Assembly: GCF_003611735.1 (NCBI RefSeq)
Contig: NZ_RAWG01000004.1
Span: forward strand, 1 to 64,000
Source: Corallococcus sicarius
GTDB lineage: Bacteria; Myxococcota; Myxococcia; Myxococcales; Myxococcaceae
Direction: 5' to 3'
Length of the DNA stretch: 64,000 nt
Positions 11,044-18,988 of this stretch are shown here, one piece after another. Made by a program: the position numbers and the translations under genes. The notes beneath the pieces are model-generated. The model did no database searches. It worked only from the letters and a program-made list of their open reading frames with translations, and was not told the origin of the DNA. Position 1 is the stretch's first letter; each line of letters starts with the position of its first letter.

Positions 11044-12456
11044 ATGCTCTCCGTCACCGCATTGCTCACGGCGCTCGCCCTCGCGGCAGCCCCCGCTGCT
11101 CCCGACGAAGCCGCGCTGTGGAAGGCCGCCTTCGCGTTGGAGGGCGCCCCTGCACCGGCGCCCCGGGCTGCCGCGGAGGCCGTGCTGCTTCAGGGCGGGG
11201 CCACTGCGTTTGGCGTGCTGACGAAGCTGGCCCGGGTGGGAGGACGGGGGCAGGTGATGGCCGCCGCGGGCCCGGTGCCCGTCTGCTCCGAGATGATGCA
11301 CCTGCGCTCCATGGCGATGATGAACTCGAACGGGCCACGGCTGCCCGGCGTGGCCGCGGAGCTCGCGGGGCGCCTGTTGATGAAGGACGACGCCTTGCGG
11401 CGACGGGCGCAGGCCTCAGCGGACCCCTTCGACCGGGCCCTCGCACTGGCGGCGGCGACCCAGGCGCCCGAAATCCAGGCCCAGGCCCTGTCAGCGATGC
11501 GGAAGGAGCCGGAGCTGTGGCTGCGGCTGTGGGCCAGCTCGTTCGCGAATTGCTTCACCCGCGTGGCGGAGAAGCGCGGCGATGGCTCGGTGGAAGCGCT
11601 GCGCAGCGAGGCGAAGTACCTGGCGGAGCGGGCCGAGGAGGTGGGCCCACCGCTGCGGTGTGAGGAGCCCGCCGAGCTGGAGCCCGCCCTGGTGGACGAG
11701 CTGGCCAGGGACCAGGCCTCGGCCGGGGGCTGGTCGTCCTCCAACGACACGCTGGAGGTGAAGGTGCGGCGTGCGAACGAGGACAACGTCGAGTTGAGCC
11801 CGGCGTGTGCGTTGGCGGCCTATGACGCGCTGGTGGCACGGGGGAAGTATGTCAATGCGCTGGTGATGCCGGTGGCCACGCAACTGCACAGCCATTGGAA
11901 GCTGCGGCAGGCCGCGGGCCAACGGGCGGCGCGCGACCTGGAGCACGTCCCGGAGCTCAGGCGCAACCGCGTGGCGGCGGAGCTGGTCAACGCGGGCCAC
12001 AGCGTGCCGCTGAAGGTGACCTGGGAGGCAGACAGGATCCACTGGAGCCGGGAGGAGCTGGAAGCCGCCATGCGCCAGGGAAACCCAGACGCGAAGGCCG
12101 CCCTTGAGCAGCTCGTGTTCTGCCGGAGTACCACCGGGCAGAACGACCTGTCGCTCGTGGGGTATCTGGGGACGAAGAAGGCGGCGGAGACGGCGCATGT
12201 GATTGCCGAGCGCTGCCCTGACGTGCAGGCGGCCGCCACCGCGGCGCTGGTGCGCCTGAAGGACCCGAGGGCGGCCAGGTTCCTGCCCCAGGCGCTGGAG
12301 CAGTGGGGCCACGACCAGGAGGCGCTGAAGCGCGCGATGCTGGAGGCGTACACCCCGAAGCTGGGCCAGCAACTGCGGGCCCTGGAGGCCAAGGGCCTCG
12401 ACAAGGCCGGGGACATGGTGAAGCTGCTGAAGACCGCTGGGGTGATGAAGGACTAG
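11044..12456 (+). CDS. Exported HEAT-like repeat protein, function unknown
   Basis: 470 residues starting at ATG 11044 behind AGGTGA. A short hydrophobic N-terminus (LSVTALLTALALAAAPAAP) is a signal peptide, so the product is periplasmic or outer-membrane associated. The body is Ala/Leu/Glu-rich and helical. Segments such as AAATAALVRLKDPRAARFL near the C-terminus look like HEAT/armadillo-type repeats. Paired cysteines (VCSEM, FANCF, RCEEP, SPACAL, VFCRST, ERCPD) could form disulfides. No catalytic motif was seen. It converges on the small Cys-pair protein gene with only 9 bp between the stops. Function is not assignable from the sequence. Confidence 0.75.
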   Translation: MLSVTALLTALALAAAPAAPDEAALWKAAFALEGAPAPAPRAAAEAVLLQGGATAFGVLTKLARVGGRGQVMAAAGPVPVCSEMMHLRSMAMMNSNGPRLPGVAAELAGRLLMKDDALRRRAQASADPFDRALALAAATQAPEIQAQALSAMRKEPELWLRLWASSFANCFTRVAEKRGDGSVEALRSEAKYLAERAEEVGPPLRCEEPAELEPALVDELARDQASAGGWSSSNDTLEVKVRRANEDNVELSPACALAAYDALVARGKYVNALVMPVATQLHSHWKLRQAAGQRAARDLEHVPELRRNRVAAELVNAGHSVPLKVTWEADRIHWSREELEAAMRQGNPDAKAALEQLVFCRSTTGQNDLSLVGYLGTKKAAETAHVIAERCPDVQAAATAALVRLKDPRAARFLPQALEQWGHDQEALKRAMLEAYTPKLGQQLRALEAKGLDKAGDMVKLLKTAGVMKD

Positions 12457-12465
12457 CTCCGGCCT

Positions 12466-12771
12466 TCAGTGCGGTCCGGCGTCCTCCGCAACGGGGGTCA
12501 GCATCCGGACCGCCACGGAGCGGCACTCGGCGCACGCCACCCCGGTGCGCTCCCAGTGCACCTGTGCCTCCAGCTCGCTGGAATCTTCGGATCCAGCCTC
12601 CAGCCGCTGGACGAGCTCGGCGAGCGCATCTCCGTGGCCGCTGTCCGCCTCGCCCGAAGGGTCGAGCAGATCCTGCTCCCCTTCGAGCACCAGGCTGAAG
12701 CGGTAGTACACCTCGTGGGCCGCCAGGACGCGCTGACATGCAGCACAGGTTCTTGATTGCGGACCCGTCAT
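12466..12771 (-). CDS. Small CxxC-CxxC protein, function unknown
   Basis: About 101 residues. An N-terminal RTCAACQRVL and a C-terminal VACAECRSV each supply a CxxC pair, as in a small zinc ribbon. The segment between is acidic (LEGEQDLLDPSGEADSGHG). There is no signal peptide. ATG 12771 is preferred, because an in-frame extension to 12813 would start at TTG and adds only basic residues. No strong ribosome-binding site is visible for either. It is divergent from the Cys-rich lipoprotein gene and convergent with the HEAT-like gene. It is probably real, given the metal-site spacing, but it is short and unassigned. Confidence 0.6.
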   Translation of the reverse strand: MTGPQSRTCAACQRVLAAHEVYYRFSLVLEGEQDLLDPSGEADSGHGDALAELVQRLEAGSEDSSELEAQVHWERTGVACAECRSVAVRMLTPVAEDAGPH

Positions 12772-12842
12772 GCCGCTGAGCGTAGCCAGGAACGCCCGCG
12801 TCCGCCCTCTCAACCGGTGGGAGAGGCCCGGGAGGATTCGAT

Positions 12843-12881
12843 GTGCAGTGCACTTGACACTCCGCGCGTCGTCCCTAGCTT
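12843..12881 (+). promoter_or_regulatory. Candidate sigma-70 promoter with adjacent palindrome
   Basis: TTGACA (12854-12859) and TAGCTT (12876-12881) are separated by 16 nt. The palindrome GTGCA-G-TGCAC (12843-12853) ends directly before the -35. It lies ~80 nt upstream of the Cys-rich lipoprotein start. The -35 is perfect and the -10 is weak. The palindrome could be an operator. Confidence 0.4.
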
Positions 12882-12960
12882 CCGGTCCACGAGAACGAAG
12901 CGCCCTGAGCCCCAGCGTGCGCCGTCATTTTCGCCTTCCCTCGAACCCTCCGGAACAACA

Positions 12961-13248
12961 ATGACCAGGCACCTGAAGACGCTGCTTGTCGCGGCAATGG
13001 CACTCACGGGAATGGTTGGCTGTGGCGTGGACGCCGCGATCGACTGCAACTCCATCTGCGACCGTTACGCCTCCTGCTACGACAACGACTACGACACGTC
13101 CGCGTGCGAGAGCCGCTGCCGGGACAACGCGAACGACGACGAGGACTACGAGCGAAAGGCAGACATGTGTGACGCCTGCCTCACGGACCGGGCCTGCACG
13201 TCAGCGACCTTCGCCTGCGCCACGGACTGCGCCACCATCGTCCCCTGA
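12961..13248 (+). CDS. Small Cys-rich lipoprotein
   Basis: 95 residues from ATG 12961. The N-terminal signal ends in a lipobox-like GMVGC (Cys21), so the protein is expected to be a lipoprotein. The mature part is very acidic (runs of D/E/N around YDNDYDTS and NDDEDYE) and has about a dozen cysteines in CxxxC and CxxC spacings, suggesting a disulfide-knotted small domain. Proteins of this type are numerous in myxobacteria and mostly uncharacterised. It is monocistronic behind a candidate sigma-70 promoter at 12854-12881. It is followed closely by the tRNA-Leu gene on the other strand. No function can be inferred. Confidence 0.75.
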   Translation: MTRHLKTLLVAAMALTGMVGCGVDAAIDCNSICDRYASCYDNDYDTSACESRCRDNANDDEDYERKADMCDACLTDRACTSATFACATDCATIVP

Positions 13249-13274
13249 GGCTGGCGCGGGACGGGGGCTGTGAA

Positions 13275-13360
13275 TGCACGAGCCGGGGATCGAACCCGGA
13301 CGACCCTTGCGAGTCAGCGGATTTTAAGTCCGCTGCGTCTGCCAGTTCCGCCACTCGTGC
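13275..13360 (-). tRNA. tRNA-Leu (anticodon UAA)
   Basis: On the minus strand a 7-bp acceptor stem (GCACGAG with CTCGTGC) closes the cloverleaf. The anticodon arm is GCGGA-CTTAAAA-TCCGC, with UAA at positions 34-36. A long class II variable arm is followed by the T-arm (GGGTTCGATCC). The discriminator A is at 13275, and the 3' CCA is not encoded. The length of 86 nt is normal for tRNA-Leu. Confidence 0.96.
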
Positions 13361-13773
13361 TCCCGCTGCATCGACAACCTACCTCATCCCGTCCCATGGC
13401 GCGCAGGGTGGGACGGACGGTCCTGGTCACCCCACCCGTCTGCGCATGAAGGGCGCAGCCCCGTCGCAGCACAGGTTCGTCTGGCGTCGCAGGGCACCTG
13501 CCCCTGGCGAGGAAAGGGCCCCCTGGGCAGGGCCGTTCCCGTCCCGTTCGACGCGGGGGTGAACCCTCGGAATCCCCGTCCCATCCTGGGACAGGGGGAG
13601 GCCGGCCCCCGCCGGACGGCCCGGAAACGGGGCGCTGGCGGGCCCTGCCGAGGGGCCTGGGGGCTTCCGAAACCCCGGAATGGTGGGGGAAGTCCCTTGA
13701 TTCCTCCACTGCTGGACGGCCGGGGCTTCCGTGGGCGTCGCATCCTGCGGGCCCCTGTTATAAAGCGCCCCCC
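13361..13773. other. Intergenic region between tRNA-Leu and ffh
   Basis: A 413-bp stretch without a supported gene. It must hold the tRNA promoter at its left end and the ffh promoter at its right end (TATAAA at 13759-13764). The middle is very GC-rich with several short inverted repeats around 13600-13690 (CCGGCCCCCGCCGG-type). No SRP RNA or other RNA was recognised. Confidence 0.5.
13759..13764 (+). promoter_or_regulatory. Candidate -10 box directly before ffh (leaderless?)
   Basis: TATAAA stands out in a GC-rich context and ends 9 nt before the ffh ATG at 13774. A start site at the usual distance would fall on or next to the A of the ATG. No ribosome-binding site is visible between them, and no convincing -35 was found. 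Confidence 0.35.
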
Positions 13774-15420
13774 ATGCTTGAGACCGTCACCAAGGGCTTC
13801 CGGGCCGCCAAGAACCGCCTCGCCGGCAAGAGCGAACTCACCCCCGACCTGGTGGACGAGTCGCTGCGAGACATCCGGGTTTCGTTGTTGGAGGCGGACG
13901 TCGCCTTCGACGTGGTGAAGAAGTTCGTCGCCCGTGTCCGCGAGAAGGCCGTGGGCGAGGTGGTGCAGACCTCCGTCACGGACGCAGGGGGCCAGAAGCG
14001 CCGCGTGAGCGCGATGGACCACTTCATCAAGATCTGCCACGACGAGTTGCAGGCCCTGATGGGCCCGGTGGACACGAGCCTCCACCTGAAGCCCAAGGGG
14101 CAGCTGTCGGGCATCATGATGGTGGGCCTCCAGGGCTCCGGTAAGACGACGACGACGGGCAAGCTCGCCAGCCGGCTCCTCCAGGAAGGGCGCAAGCCGT
14201 TGCTGGTCGCCGCGGACATCTACCGTCCGGCCGCCGTGGACCAGCTCAAGGTCCTGGGCGAGCGGCTGAAGGTCCCCGTGTACTTCGAGCCCGGCATCCA
14301 GCCGCCGGAGCTGGCGAAGCGGGGCTACGCCGCCGCGCGCGAGCAGAAGTGCGACGTGGTGCTCATCGACACGGCGGGTCGGCTCGCCATCGACGAGACG
14401 CTGATGACGGAGCTGGAGGCCATCAAGTCCAACGTGCAGCCGGACACCATCCTGCTGGTGTGCGACGCGATGATTGGCCAGGACTCGGTGCGCACGGCGG
14501 CCGAGTTCGACCGGCGCCTGACGTTGGACGGCTTCATCCTGACGAAGCTGGACGGTGACGCGCGTGGTGGCGCGGCGTTGTCCATCAAGGAAGTGACGGG
14601 CAAGCCCATCAAGTTCCTCGGCATGGGCGAGTCGATGGACAAGCTGGAGGAGTTCCGTCCGGAGGGCCTCGCGGGCCGCATCCTGGGCTTCGGCGACATC
14701 GTCGGCCTGATGAAGGACTTCGAGAAGGTCGTCGACGAGAAGAAGGCGGAGGACGACGCGCGCAAGCTGTTGTCCGGCCAGTTCTCGATGAAGGACTTCG
14801 TCGAGCAGATCCGCATGGTCCGCCGCATGGGGCCGCTGAAGGACCTGCTGGAGAAGTTCCCGCTCTTCGGAGACCTCACCGAGCACCTGAACCCGGACGA
14901 GAAGGAGCTCACGAAGATCGAGGCGATGTACGACTCGATGACGGCGAAGGAGCGCCTGCGTCCGGACCTCATCAATGCCAGCCGCATCAATCGCATCTCG
15001 AAGGGCAGCGGTCGCAAGCCGGAGGAGGTGCGCGAGCTGCTGCAGAAGTTCGGGATGATGCAGCAGGTGATGGGCAGCATCGGCCAGAACCCGGGCCTGC
15101 TGGGCCGCATCCCCGGCTTCAAGCAGTTGGGGCAGCTGGGCCAGATGAAGAACATGGACCTGGGCAGCATGTTCGGGAAGGACCCGAAGATGCTGGAGAA
15201 GGCCATGGCGGGGTTGGGAGGCGGCATGGGAGGCATGCCCATGCAGCTGCCCCAGATTGCCCCGGGCTACACGCCCCCCATGGGCCAGGCCGCGATGGCC
15301 AAGGCCCGCCTGATGGGCTACGCGCCGCCGCCGGTGGGCAAGCCGGACGACCGCGACGCCATCAAGGAGCGGCGCAAGAAGGAGAAGGAGAACAAGAAGA
15401 AGAACCGCAAGAAGAAGTAG
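13774..15420 (+). CDS. ffh: Signal recognition particle GTPase Ffh
   Basis: 548 residues. The N domain is at residues 1-90. The G domain has the P-loop GLQGSGKTTTTGKLA near 110-125, the DTAGRLAIDE motif near 205, TKLDGDARGG near 255, and the closing GMGE. The methionine-rich M domain that binds 4.5S RNA and signal sequences covers ~300-435. It is the cytoplasmic SRP protein delivering nascent membrane proteins to FtsY. It is about 95 residues longer than the E. coli protein. The extra part is a Gly/Met/Pro-rich tail after residue ~450 ending in a Lys-rich KKEKENKKKNRKKK, a plausible RNA or membrane contact. No ribosome-binding site precedes the ATG. It is monocistronic. Confidence 0.97.
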   Translation: MLETVTKGFRAAKNRLAGKSELTPDLVDESLRDIRVSLLEADVAFDVVKKFVARVREKAVGEVVQTSVTDAGGQKRRVSAMDHFIKICHDELQALMGPVDTSLHLKPKGQLSGIMMVGLQGSGKTTTTGKLASRLLQEGRKPLLVAADIYRPAAVDQLKVLGERLKVPVYFEPGIQPPELAKRGYAAAREQKCDVVLIDTAGRLAIDETLMTELEAIKSNVQPDTILLVCDAMIGQDSVRTAAEFDRRLTLDGFILTKLDGDARGGAALSIKEVTGKPIKFLGMGESMDKLEEFRPEGLAGRILGFGDIVGLMKDFEKVVDEKKAEDDARKLLSGQFSMKDFVEQIRMVRRMGPLKDLLEKFPLFGDLTEHLNPDEKELTKIEAMYDSMTAKERLRPDLINASRINRISKGSGRKPEEVRELLQKFGMMQQVMGSIGQNPGLLGRIPGFKQLGQLGQMKNMDLGSMFGKDPKMLEKAMAGLGGGMGGMPMQLPQIAPGYTPPMGQAAMAKARLMGYAPPPVGKPDDRDAIKERRKKEKENKKKNRKKK

Positions 15421-15589
15421 CCGGTTCGAGCAGCTCCCGAAGTCCCCCTGCCCGCGCGTCCCCACCTGAAACCGGGGGGCGGCGGGCAGATGTGTATCCA
15501 GGGCCGGACGCCCATCCCCTCCTCCGGACGCCCACGGCAGTGCCTCCCGTCGGGACCGACCGGAACACCCCTTGCAGAAAGCCACCCCC

Positions 15590-17701
15590 ATGCCCCACCT
15601 GAGACTCTTGTTGCTGTTGAGCTGCGTAGGCCTGAGCCACGCATGCATCGAGGTTCCGCCCATTGAAGACCCCGTCGGCGCCCCTCAACCGGACCCCAAT
15701 GCCGACTTCACGTTCACCGCGGTTCCCTCGCAGGAGCAGGTCCTTCCCGGTGATGCGCTCGGTTGCGAGGTCCAGCTGACGTGGGTGGGGGCAGAGGGTG
15801 GAGACGTGGCGATGAGCCTCGTCGGTCCTCCAGAAGGCATCCAGCTTCAGCCGTTCACGCTGTCCTCCGGGAAGAGGCGCGCGACGCTGAGCATCGGAAT
15901 CGGCACGTCCACGATGCCGGGGACCTACTCCCTGACGCTCGAGGGCCGGAGTGGCGCGGTCACGAAGCAGGCCACGCTGGCGGTGACTGTCGGGAAGGCC
16001 GGCGACTTGGTGGTGAACTGGATCGTCCCGACGCCCGGTAAGGCCTTTACCAACGGACCACTGCTCCTCCAGTTCACCGTGGGAGGAGGCACCGCCGAAG
16101 CGGTGGAGATCCTGAAGGACGCCAGCGTGCTGGCGAAGCCGAGCGGAACGCCCTACGCGTTCACCTGGGACACGACCCAGGAAGCGGAAGGCACCTACCA
16201 GCTGTCGATCCGCGCGATTCGGGATGGAGCCATCTTCCTCAGCACGCCCCGGACGGTCACCGTCGACCGCACGGCCCCCACCGTAAGTTCCTTCCTGCCC
16301 GTCAGGAACGCGGCGGCGGTCGGAGTGCGCGAGTCCATCCAGGTCACGTTCAGCGAGCCCATGAATCCGCTGTCGGTGACGGAGGAACTGGTGCGCCTCA
16401 CGACGAGCACAGGCGCCCCCATTCCGAAGACGGTCAGTCTCTCGGTGGATGGAAAGACGCTGACCGCTACGCCGGTCAATCCGCTGGCGGCCCCCGATAC
16501 AGTGTCCGTTGATCTCTCACCTGTGGTCGGCCTCATCACGGATCTGGCAGGCAACATGGTGGGCAGTGCATCGGAATGGGCATTCACGGTTCCCACGTGG
16601 CTCCCGCTGGGTGGAGCCATCAGTGCGGTCGCAGGCCCAACTTCGGCGGAAGGCGTAGTGCTGAAGATGGACCGCGATGACCAGCCGGTGGTTGCCTGGG
16701 CTGAGTCGGATGGAACGAACAAGAACATCTACGTCGCGCGCTGGACCGGTGCGGCATGGACCATGCTGGGCGCGCCCTTGAGCGGACTGGTTGCAGTTGG
16801 AACCGATGCAGCGATGCCTACCCTGGCCATTGAGTCCACTGGCGAACCGGTGGTTGCCTGGGAGGAAAAAACTGGCAACGGCGATGGGCGCACCATCTTC
16901 GTCAGGCGATGGACTGGCACCACATGGGCCGCATTACCTTCCCCGCCCTTCCCAACCGGCCAAGCAGAATATCCATCTAAACCTCGACTCACCATCGACA
17001 CAAACAAGAACATCAACATCTTCGCGGACTTCTACGATTCCGTCGCGTTCTCAATCCTCGGTTACACGTCCCCCCCTCAGTCTCAGACCTGGCAAGATCG
17101 GAAACTGTTTGAAGACCCCTATCTATTCAACCCAAGCGACGTGTCCGCAACATCTTCGGGCCCAGACACATTCGTTGCGGCAAGTGTCTTCAACGATCAC
17201 GACTCAACACGTGGCATTGCAGTCTTCAAAAACGACACCTCTCCGCTGGGAAACAGGACTCTCGGAAGAAGCGCAAGCACACCGTCAATCACTATCGACG
17301 GCAACGGGTACGCATGGGTTGCTTGGACTGAGTTGACTACGGATCCGCAGTCAGACGGACAAATCCATTGGGCCCGCTGGGAGGGAACTACATGGTCCCC
17401 CGCCGCATCCATCAGCACGGGGGGAACAGGGAATACCGCACCAAGCCTCGCACTTGCACAGGGCGGACCTCACATTCTCGCTTGGAGTGGAATCGTTGCT
17501 TCCGAGCGGAGCATTCTTGTCAGCCAATGGATCAACAACTCGTGGCAGCCCTTGGGTGCCCCATTGAATGCATCGACTGTTGCAGGAACGCCTGCGATGA
17601 ATCCTTCCGTCGACCTGAACGCCACCGCTCAGCCATTCATCGCATGGACCGAACCTGATCCAAGCGTGGCAAGCATTCATGTTGTCCGGATAAATCGATA
17701 A
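15590..17701 (+). CDS. Exported Ig-like / repeat protein, probable surface lipoprotein
   Basis: 703 residues from ATG 15590 (an in-frame TTG lies 18 nt upstream). The N-terminal signal LRLLLLLSCVGLSHAC ends in Cys19. The lipobox is not canonical, so lipidation is only likely. Residues ~25-230 form Ig-like beta domains. Next comes a bacterial Ig (SbsA-like) domain beginning DRTAPTVSSFLPVRN with the typical VTFSEPMNP motif. The C-terminal ~370 residues contain repeated W-rich blades (PVVAWAESDG, PVVAWEEKTG, AWVAWTELT, PFIAWTEP), like a beta-propeller of exported proteins. From about base 16,960 to the stop the GC content and codon use fall well below the first half, a composition break within one gene. 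Function unknown, possibly adhesion or surface recognition. Confidence 0.78.
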   Translation: MPHLRLLLLLSCVGLSHACIEVPPIEDPVGAPQPDPNADFTFTAVPSQEQVLPGDALGCEVQLTWVGAEGGDVAMSLVGPPEGIQLQPFTLSSGKRRATLSIGIGTSTMPGTYSLTLEGRSGAVTKQATLAVTVGKAGDLVVNWIVPTPGKAFTNGPLLLQFTVGGGTAEAVEILKDASVLAKPSGTPYAFTWDTTQEAEGTYQLSIRAIRDGAIFLSTPRTVTVDRTAPTVSSFLPVRNAAAVGVRESIQVTFSEPMNPLSVTEELVRLTTSTGAPIPKTVSLSVDGKTLTATPVNPLAAPDTVSVDLSPVVGLITDLAGNMVGSASEWAFTVPTWLPLGGAISAVAGPTSAEGVVLKMDRDDQPVVAWAESDGTNKNIYVARWTGAAWTMLGAPLSGLVAVGTDAAMPTLAIESTGEPVVAWEEKTGNGDGRTIFVRRWTGTTWAALPSPPFPTGQAEYPSKPRLTIDTNKNINIFADFYDSVAFSILGYTSPPQSQTWQDRKLFEDPYLFNPSDVSATSSGPDTFVAASVFNDHDSTRGIAVFKNDTSPLGNRTLGRSASTPSITIDGNGYAWVAWTELTTDPQSDGQIHWARWEGTTWSPAASISTGGTGNTAPSLALAQGGPHILAWSGIVASERSILVSQWINNSWQPLGAPLNASTVAGTPAMNPSVDLNATAQPFIAWTEPDPSVASIHVVRINR

Positions 17702-17728
17702 CCAGGGTTCGGTTTCCGACGTGTCCTC

Positions 17729-17769
17729 GCAGGCCTTTCTTGCAAAAGGCCTGCAGGACGCAGGCCTTT
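17729..17769. terminator. Three-copy inverted repeat, bidirectional terminator
   Basis: GCAGGCCTTT occurs at 17729-17738 and 17760-17769, with its inverse AAAGGCCTGC at 17745-17754 between. The central copy can pair with either flank, giving two mutually exclusive 10-bp hairpins. On the minus strand the hairpin ends in a short T-run. It lies between the convergent genes ending at 17701 and 17802. Confidence 0.6.
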
Positions 17770-17801
17770 CAAAAACAGGGGTTCTGGCAACGACCGAGGG
17801 C

Positions 17802-18902
17802 TTAACCTTGTCGTTTCGGAACGACCAATCCTCGGCTTAGTCGATTGAGCACTCGTCGCTTCTGTCGACGCTTGTAACTCTCATGGGCATTGTCTCCCAA
17901 TTCGTTGCGTCGGGCTGTCTCCTCATCCGCAATCTGGAACTCCACCAGTGCGAAGGAGACTCGCCCCTTCCTGGGGCGAACGTCCTCGTCGGGAGGCGGC
18001 AAGTACGGATCCATCCGAAGGGGGAGATCTACGACGAAGTTGAGAACCTGGTACGAGCTGCCCGAGAACGCGTTTCCCGTTCGGTCCTCACGGTCTTCAA
18101 AATCACGGTCGAGGTGAAGCTGTGGGATGAACTGCTCGAAGTGGGGGTTATCCGCGAGCAGCCCCTTGAACGGCAGCAGCGTGTTCTCCGTCTGCCCCGG
18201 TACGACGAAGTTGAAGGGGAACAGACGCTGCGTGAGGAAGTAGAGCACAGGAAGTAAGTCCGCCCGTGTCCGGGTAATGACCCGGAACCGTGTGCGGTCG
18301 TAGACCTGGGCCGCCACGGTCTCCTTCTTCGCGTTCAGCTTCGTGATCAGCGAGTCACGCGTCTTGATGGAGTGCGCGAACTCCACGATGGGGAGCCCTT
18401 GCTTCTTCATCTCCTCCGCGACGCCCAGGACCTTGTCCGTGACCATCGTGGCCAGTTCTGCCTCGGACGCAGCCAGACGGAAGAGGAGATCGCGCCCTTC
18501 AATATGCTGGATGACGTGCATCACCTTGAGGACGATGCAGGCAATCCGTCGGTAGCGAGCGAGGCCCTTGGCTCCCGACGCGAAGAGGAAGAGGTCGTGC
18601 AGTTCCTCAGGCTGGGCCACCGCGTCCGCGACCCTGTAGTCAAAGGTCTTGCGGAGGTACTCCACGGCATCCGCGAGAACAGTCCGCGCCCAGGCGTCGT
18701 CAAAGGGCCGCGACACGTCGAACTGGCAGAGCCGGAGGAACCGGTCCACCTCTTCGCGTGACTGGAAGTGCATTCGCCGCCAGTCGATGACGGACCCGCC
18801 CCGCAGGATGAGGCGGATGCGTTCAAGCTCGCGCAATCCCATCTGCTGCACCGTGCAGATGGGAATCGAGGACAGAACGGGAGCTAGAGAAGGGGCCTTC
18901 AC
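17802..18902 (-). CDS. Divergent RelA/SpoT-like domain protein, function unknown
   Basis: 366 residues from GTG 18902. ATG at residue 21 (18842) is an alternative start. No HD hydrolase, TGS or ACT domain is visible. Residues ~178-330 follow the order of elements in RelA/SpoT synthetases: a basic SIKTRDSLITKLNAKK helix, a strand YDRTRFRVITRT followed by a helix-loop, then SSYQVLNFVVDLP where synthetases have YQSLHT, and FALVEFQIADEE where they have LEVQIRT. The glutamate of the last motif is kept (E321), but the His of YQSLH is replaced by Asn. This suggests the nucleotidyltransferase fold with altered or lost activity. The N-terminal 150 residues are helical and unassigned. Homologues appear to be myxobacterial, and I did not assign a function. 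Confidence 0.7.
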   Translation of the reverse strand: MKAPSLAPVLSSIPICTVQQMGLRELERIRLILRGGSVIDWRRMHFQSREEVDRFLRLCQFDVSRPFDDAWARTVLADAVEYLRKTFDYRVADAVAQPEELHDLFLFASGAKGLARYRRIACIVLKVMHVIQHIEGRDLLFRLAASEAELATMVTDKVLGVAEEMKKQGLPIVEFAHSIKTRDSLITKLNAKKETVAAQVYDRTRFRVITRTRADLLPVLYFLTQRLFPFNFVVPGQTENTLLPFKGLLADNPHFEQFIPQLHLDRDFEDREDRTGNAFSGSSYQVLNFVVDLPLRMDPYLPPPDEDVRPRKGRVSFALVEFQIADEETARRNELGDNAHESYKRRQKRRVLNRLSRGLVVPKRQG

Positions 18903-18988
18903 CCCTACGTTCCTACTCGGACCGAAGGCCGAGGGAAAGCCCCTCGACGGCCTCCCTCGCGGGACAGGAAGCCGTCTTGGACATCAAG

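Noticed and set aside
13361..13773. SRP RNA gene next to ffh
   Set aside because: The conserved SRP RNA apical loop sequence (GGAAGGAAGCAGCC-like) is not found in this interval on either strand.
13384..15663. 2.3-kb antisense frame opposite ffh
   Set aside because: It covers the unquestionable Ffh gene and runs into non-coding sequence on both sides. No domain is present.
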